15,886 nt of DNA, taken from assembly GCA_009391275.1 (NCBI GenBank), contig VEXF01000035.1:1-15886 (forward strand), read 5' to 3'. The notes below the pieces were generated by a model. The model was not told the origin of the DNA. It saw nothing but the letters and a program-made list of their open reading frames with translations, and made no database searches. The translations under genes and the position numbers were made by a program. Positions within the stretch are counted from its first letter, which is position 1. Each line of letters opens with the position of its first letter. This DNA is from SAR202 cluster bacterium AD-804-J14_MRT_500m (lineage in GTDB: Bacteria > Chloroflexota > Dehalococcoidia > UBA3495 > GCA-2712585). Of the stretch, positions 14,159-15,886 are shown one piece after another.

Positions 14159-14262
14159 CTTGTAGTATTAACGTCTGAACCAGGCCGACATGGCATCGTG
14201 ATATATTATTAAAAGTCACACTTCGTCCGATGGTGTTATGAGGATATATGTGAGAGATATTT

Positions 14263-15381
14263 GTGGGTAATTTGGTCGCATTTATATACGATGATTCCTT
14301 AGGTGGCCACGTTCTTCGCGAAGGCCATCCTATGAAACCAGTTCGCCTTAGATACACATACAATTTATTGGACGCATACGGAGCATTTGATCATTCCGGA
14401 CAAATCTTTAAGCCTCGTCATGCGACGGTGGACGAACTCACCACTTTCCATACTAGGGATTATGTAGATGCAGTTGAGAGGTTAGGCGTAGTTGGAGTTG
14501 GGTCAGACATGGAACGATATAATTTTACTGATATCGGAGACAATCCCGTGTACCCAGGAATGTTTGACGCAGCTAGGCTCAGCACTGGTGGCTCCCTGGT
14601 GGCCGCGGAGTTGGTTGCATCTGGTAGTGTCAACACAGCCTTCAATATAGGGGGTGGTCTTCACCATGCGGCAGCGGATCATGCATCTGGGTTTTGTATA
14701 TTTAATGACCCTGTAATAGCTATCAAGTATCTGGTGAGCAAGGGAATGAGGGTAGCTTACGTCGACATTGATGCACATCATGGCGATGGTGTTCAAAATG
14801 CTTTTTACGAAACTGATCAGGTTCTAACGATTTCCACCCATGAGTCTGGGCAATTCTTATTTCCTGGTACTGGGTTCGTCGATGAAATTGGTACCGGACA
14901 AGGCCGTGGCTATGCTGTGAATGTACCGCTCTTCCCTTACACTGGAGACGAAACTTACCTGGATGTATTCGGTCAGGTGGTGTTACCGCTGGTGAAGGCA
15001 TTTAACCCGGATGTGCTTGTGAGTCAGCTGGGGATAGATACTCACTTTAACGACCCTATTACCCATCTTCGTCTTAGCTCCCGTGCATTTACAAAAGCAG
15101 TTTCGTTGCTAGCCGGGTTAGGAATGCCCTGGATAGCCCTGGGGGGTGGTGGATACGATGTACAGGCCGTTGCTCGTTGTTGGACTCTGGCCTATGGGGA
15201 GATGACTAACAAGGTTTGGCCGAAGGAGATTCCAACCAGCTATTCCGATATTCATGGACAGACTGAATTAAGAGACGAAGATGTGGCGCATCCAAACAAG
15301 GAGATACGAGACCAGATTGCGAGTCACACCCAATCGATCTTGGCTGATATTAAGAGGCTAATTTTCCCGTTCTATAGTTGA
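14263..15381 (+). CDS. Histone deacetylase family protein (AcuC-like)
   Basis: A zinc-dependent deacetylase of 372 residues, of the class I HDAC/AcuC fold; bacterial members remove acetyl groups from lysine or small amines. Seen: GHPMKPVRLR (21-30), FNIGGGLHHAAADHASGFCI (127-146) with the catalytic His134-His135 pair, YVDIDAHHGDG (166-176) with zinc ligands Asp170 and His172, STHESGQFLFPGTG (191-204), QLGIDTHFND (255-264) with Asp259, and LGGGGYD with the transition-state Tyr298. All active-site residues are present. GTG 14263 is the likely start (weak GAGAG upstream); TTG 14272 is possible. It lies 104 bases after the helicase and may have its own promoter in that AT-rich gap. Substrate unknown. 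Confidence 0.92.
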   Translation: MGNLVAFIYDDSLGGHVLREGHPMKPVRLRYTYNLLDAYGAFDHSGQIFKPRHATVDELTTFHTRDYVDAVERLGVVGVGSDMERYNFTDIGDNPVYPGMFDAARLSTGGSLVAAELVASGSVNTAFNIGGGLHHAAADHASGFCIFNDPVIAIKYLVSKGMRVAYVDIDAHHGDGVQNAFYETDQVLTISTHESGQFLFPGTGFVDEIGTGQGRGYAVNVPLFPYTGDETYLDVFGQVVLPLVKAFNPDVLVSQLGIDTHFNDPITHLRLSSRAFTKAVSLLAGLGMPWIALGGGGYDVQAVARCWTLAYGEMTNKVWPKEIPTSYSDIHGQTELRDEDVAHPNKEIRDQIASHTQSILADIKRLIFPFYS

Positions 15382-15409
15382 ATGGCCTGCTGAATTTTGG
15401 GAGCCTCTG

Positions 15410-15454
15410 GGAGGATCAGGTAAAAAAGGAACCTGACTTGTAAATCGATCCTCC
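15410..15454. other. Nested hairpin after the deacetylase gene
   Basis: GGAGGATC (15410-15417) pairs with GATCCTCC (15447-15454). Inside, TCAGGT (15416-15421) can pair with ACCTGA (15431-15436) around a nine-base loop. The two stems share TC, so they compete slightly. It may end the deacetylase transcript, but no T-run follows, so this is not a textbook terminator. Confidence 0.4.
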
Positions 15455-15464
15455 ATCTCAATAA

Positions 15465-15488
15465 GGGGAATTAGGTACAACGGGGAGG
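15465..15488 (+). repeat. Direct repeat, copy 1 (core ATTAGGTACAACGGGG)
   Basis: A 24-base stretch with 22 matches to 15861-15884; the 16-base core (15470-15485) is identical. The offset is 396 bases. Confidence 0.8.
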
Positions 15489-15860
15489 TAACACAGAGAT
15501 ATACCTCACCTCTATCTCACAACGGCCTTATAAGCCTTAATAGCATCCTCGCAACCGATAACCCCTGACACCCCAACCATCTCACGCCAGCATATGGCAT
15601 CTACCTGACAGGTTATAATGGATTCCATAAAAAGTTTGATTTTGACGACTTGCCAAACCCCAACTCTATTATTCAGTATGTGCTACTTGCTAGTAGGTTA
15701 AATATGCCTGGTTTCGATTTTTACAGCCTGATTGAAAACCTGTGAAGCTGAAATAATACGTCGATTGGTTTACGGAGGGGCTATGACTTAATAAATCACC
15801 AGTGGTGTCTGGGGTAGTTGTGACAGGCTGAGAGTGTTCTATGCCGGCTAGGAGTCCCAT

Positions 15861-15884
15861 GGGGGATTAGGTACAACGGGGGGG
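15861..15884 (+). repeat. Direct repeat, copy 2 at the contig end
   Basis: The second copy runs into the terminal G run. The contig stopping exactly inside a repeat is typical of an assembly that could not resolve the next unit. Confidence 0.75.
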
Positions 15885-15886
15885 GG

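Larger units (their letters stand above)
15382..15886. other. Gene-free contig end with hairpins, direct repeat and a poly-G end
   Basis: No start-bearing gene is found here. A 58-codon frame at 15569-15745 is open between stops and reads protein-like (FDFDDLPNPNSIIQYVLLAS) but lacks a start. A hairpin (GAGGTA 15485-15490 with TACCTC 15502-15507) and the repeats listed separately are present. The final nine bases are G, which is probably a read artefact. Confidence 0.55.

Noticed and set aside
1..15886. CRISPR arrays, tRNA or rRNA genes, insertion sequences
   Set aside because: I looked for regularly spaced repeats, cloverleaf-like segments with a GGTTCGA arm, and transposase motifs on both strands and found none I could support.

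Overview
The window looks like one complete metagenomic or single-cell contig. It begins inside a gene, both of its ends look artefactual, and genes are packed tightly on both strands. Base composition is mid-range by eye. TTG, GTG and ATG starts with GGAGG-type ribosome sites are all used, and TGA, TAA and TAG are all used as stops (standard code). The gene set (AlaX, DUF429, DsrE triplet, GWSGPSP-type class V aminotransferase, SMP-30 lactonase, OFA-like MFS carrier, EthD, DUF503, MrfA/YprA-type helicase, AcuC-like deacetylase) suggests an uncultured heterotrophic bacterium. My best guess is Chloroflexota of the SAR202/Dehalococcoidia kind. This comes from gene flavour only, since there is no rRNA or tRNA to support it.

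Left part (1-4188): an aldehyde dehydrogenase on the minus strand lacks its C-terminus. It runs in frame into 112 bases that are an exact inverted copy of the nitroreductase interior at 3781-3892. A mostly empty stretch of about 415 bases follows. Then come a plus-strand AlaX tRNA-editing enzyme, a DUF429 protein, a 25-codon ORF that overlaps the DUF429 stop, and the nitroreductase itself.

Middle (4175-8150): a minus-strand methyltransferase diverges from three tandem DsrE-family genes. They meet at two overlapping consensus-like promoters that share the self-complementary -10 element ATTATAAT. The DsrE trio ends at a strong intrinsic terminator. Only the middle DsrE protein contains cysteines (CGLC), so a DsrEFH/TusBCD-like sulfur-transfer complex with one active subunit is plausible. 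A PLP-dependent class V aminotransferase-fold enzyme follows, then a convergent carboxylesterase.

Right part (8297-15381): this half contains visible gene decay. An MFS carrier is split in frame by a TGA. Next to it lies a C-terminal remnant of a second MFS protein that also carries a stop. A metallo-beta-lactamase-fold nuclease is cut to its first 95 residues where it meets an EthD gene. An intact SMP-30 lactonase lies on the minus strand between these. On the plus strand, DUF503, an MrfA-like helicase and an AcuC/HDAC-type deacetylase follow in series.

The last 505 bases hold hairpins and a direct repeat 396 bases apart, and end in a run of nine G. The strongest leads are the DsrE triplet with its mirror-symmetric promoter, the TGA-split transporter, and the inverted copy at the left end, which is probably an amplification or assembly chimera.
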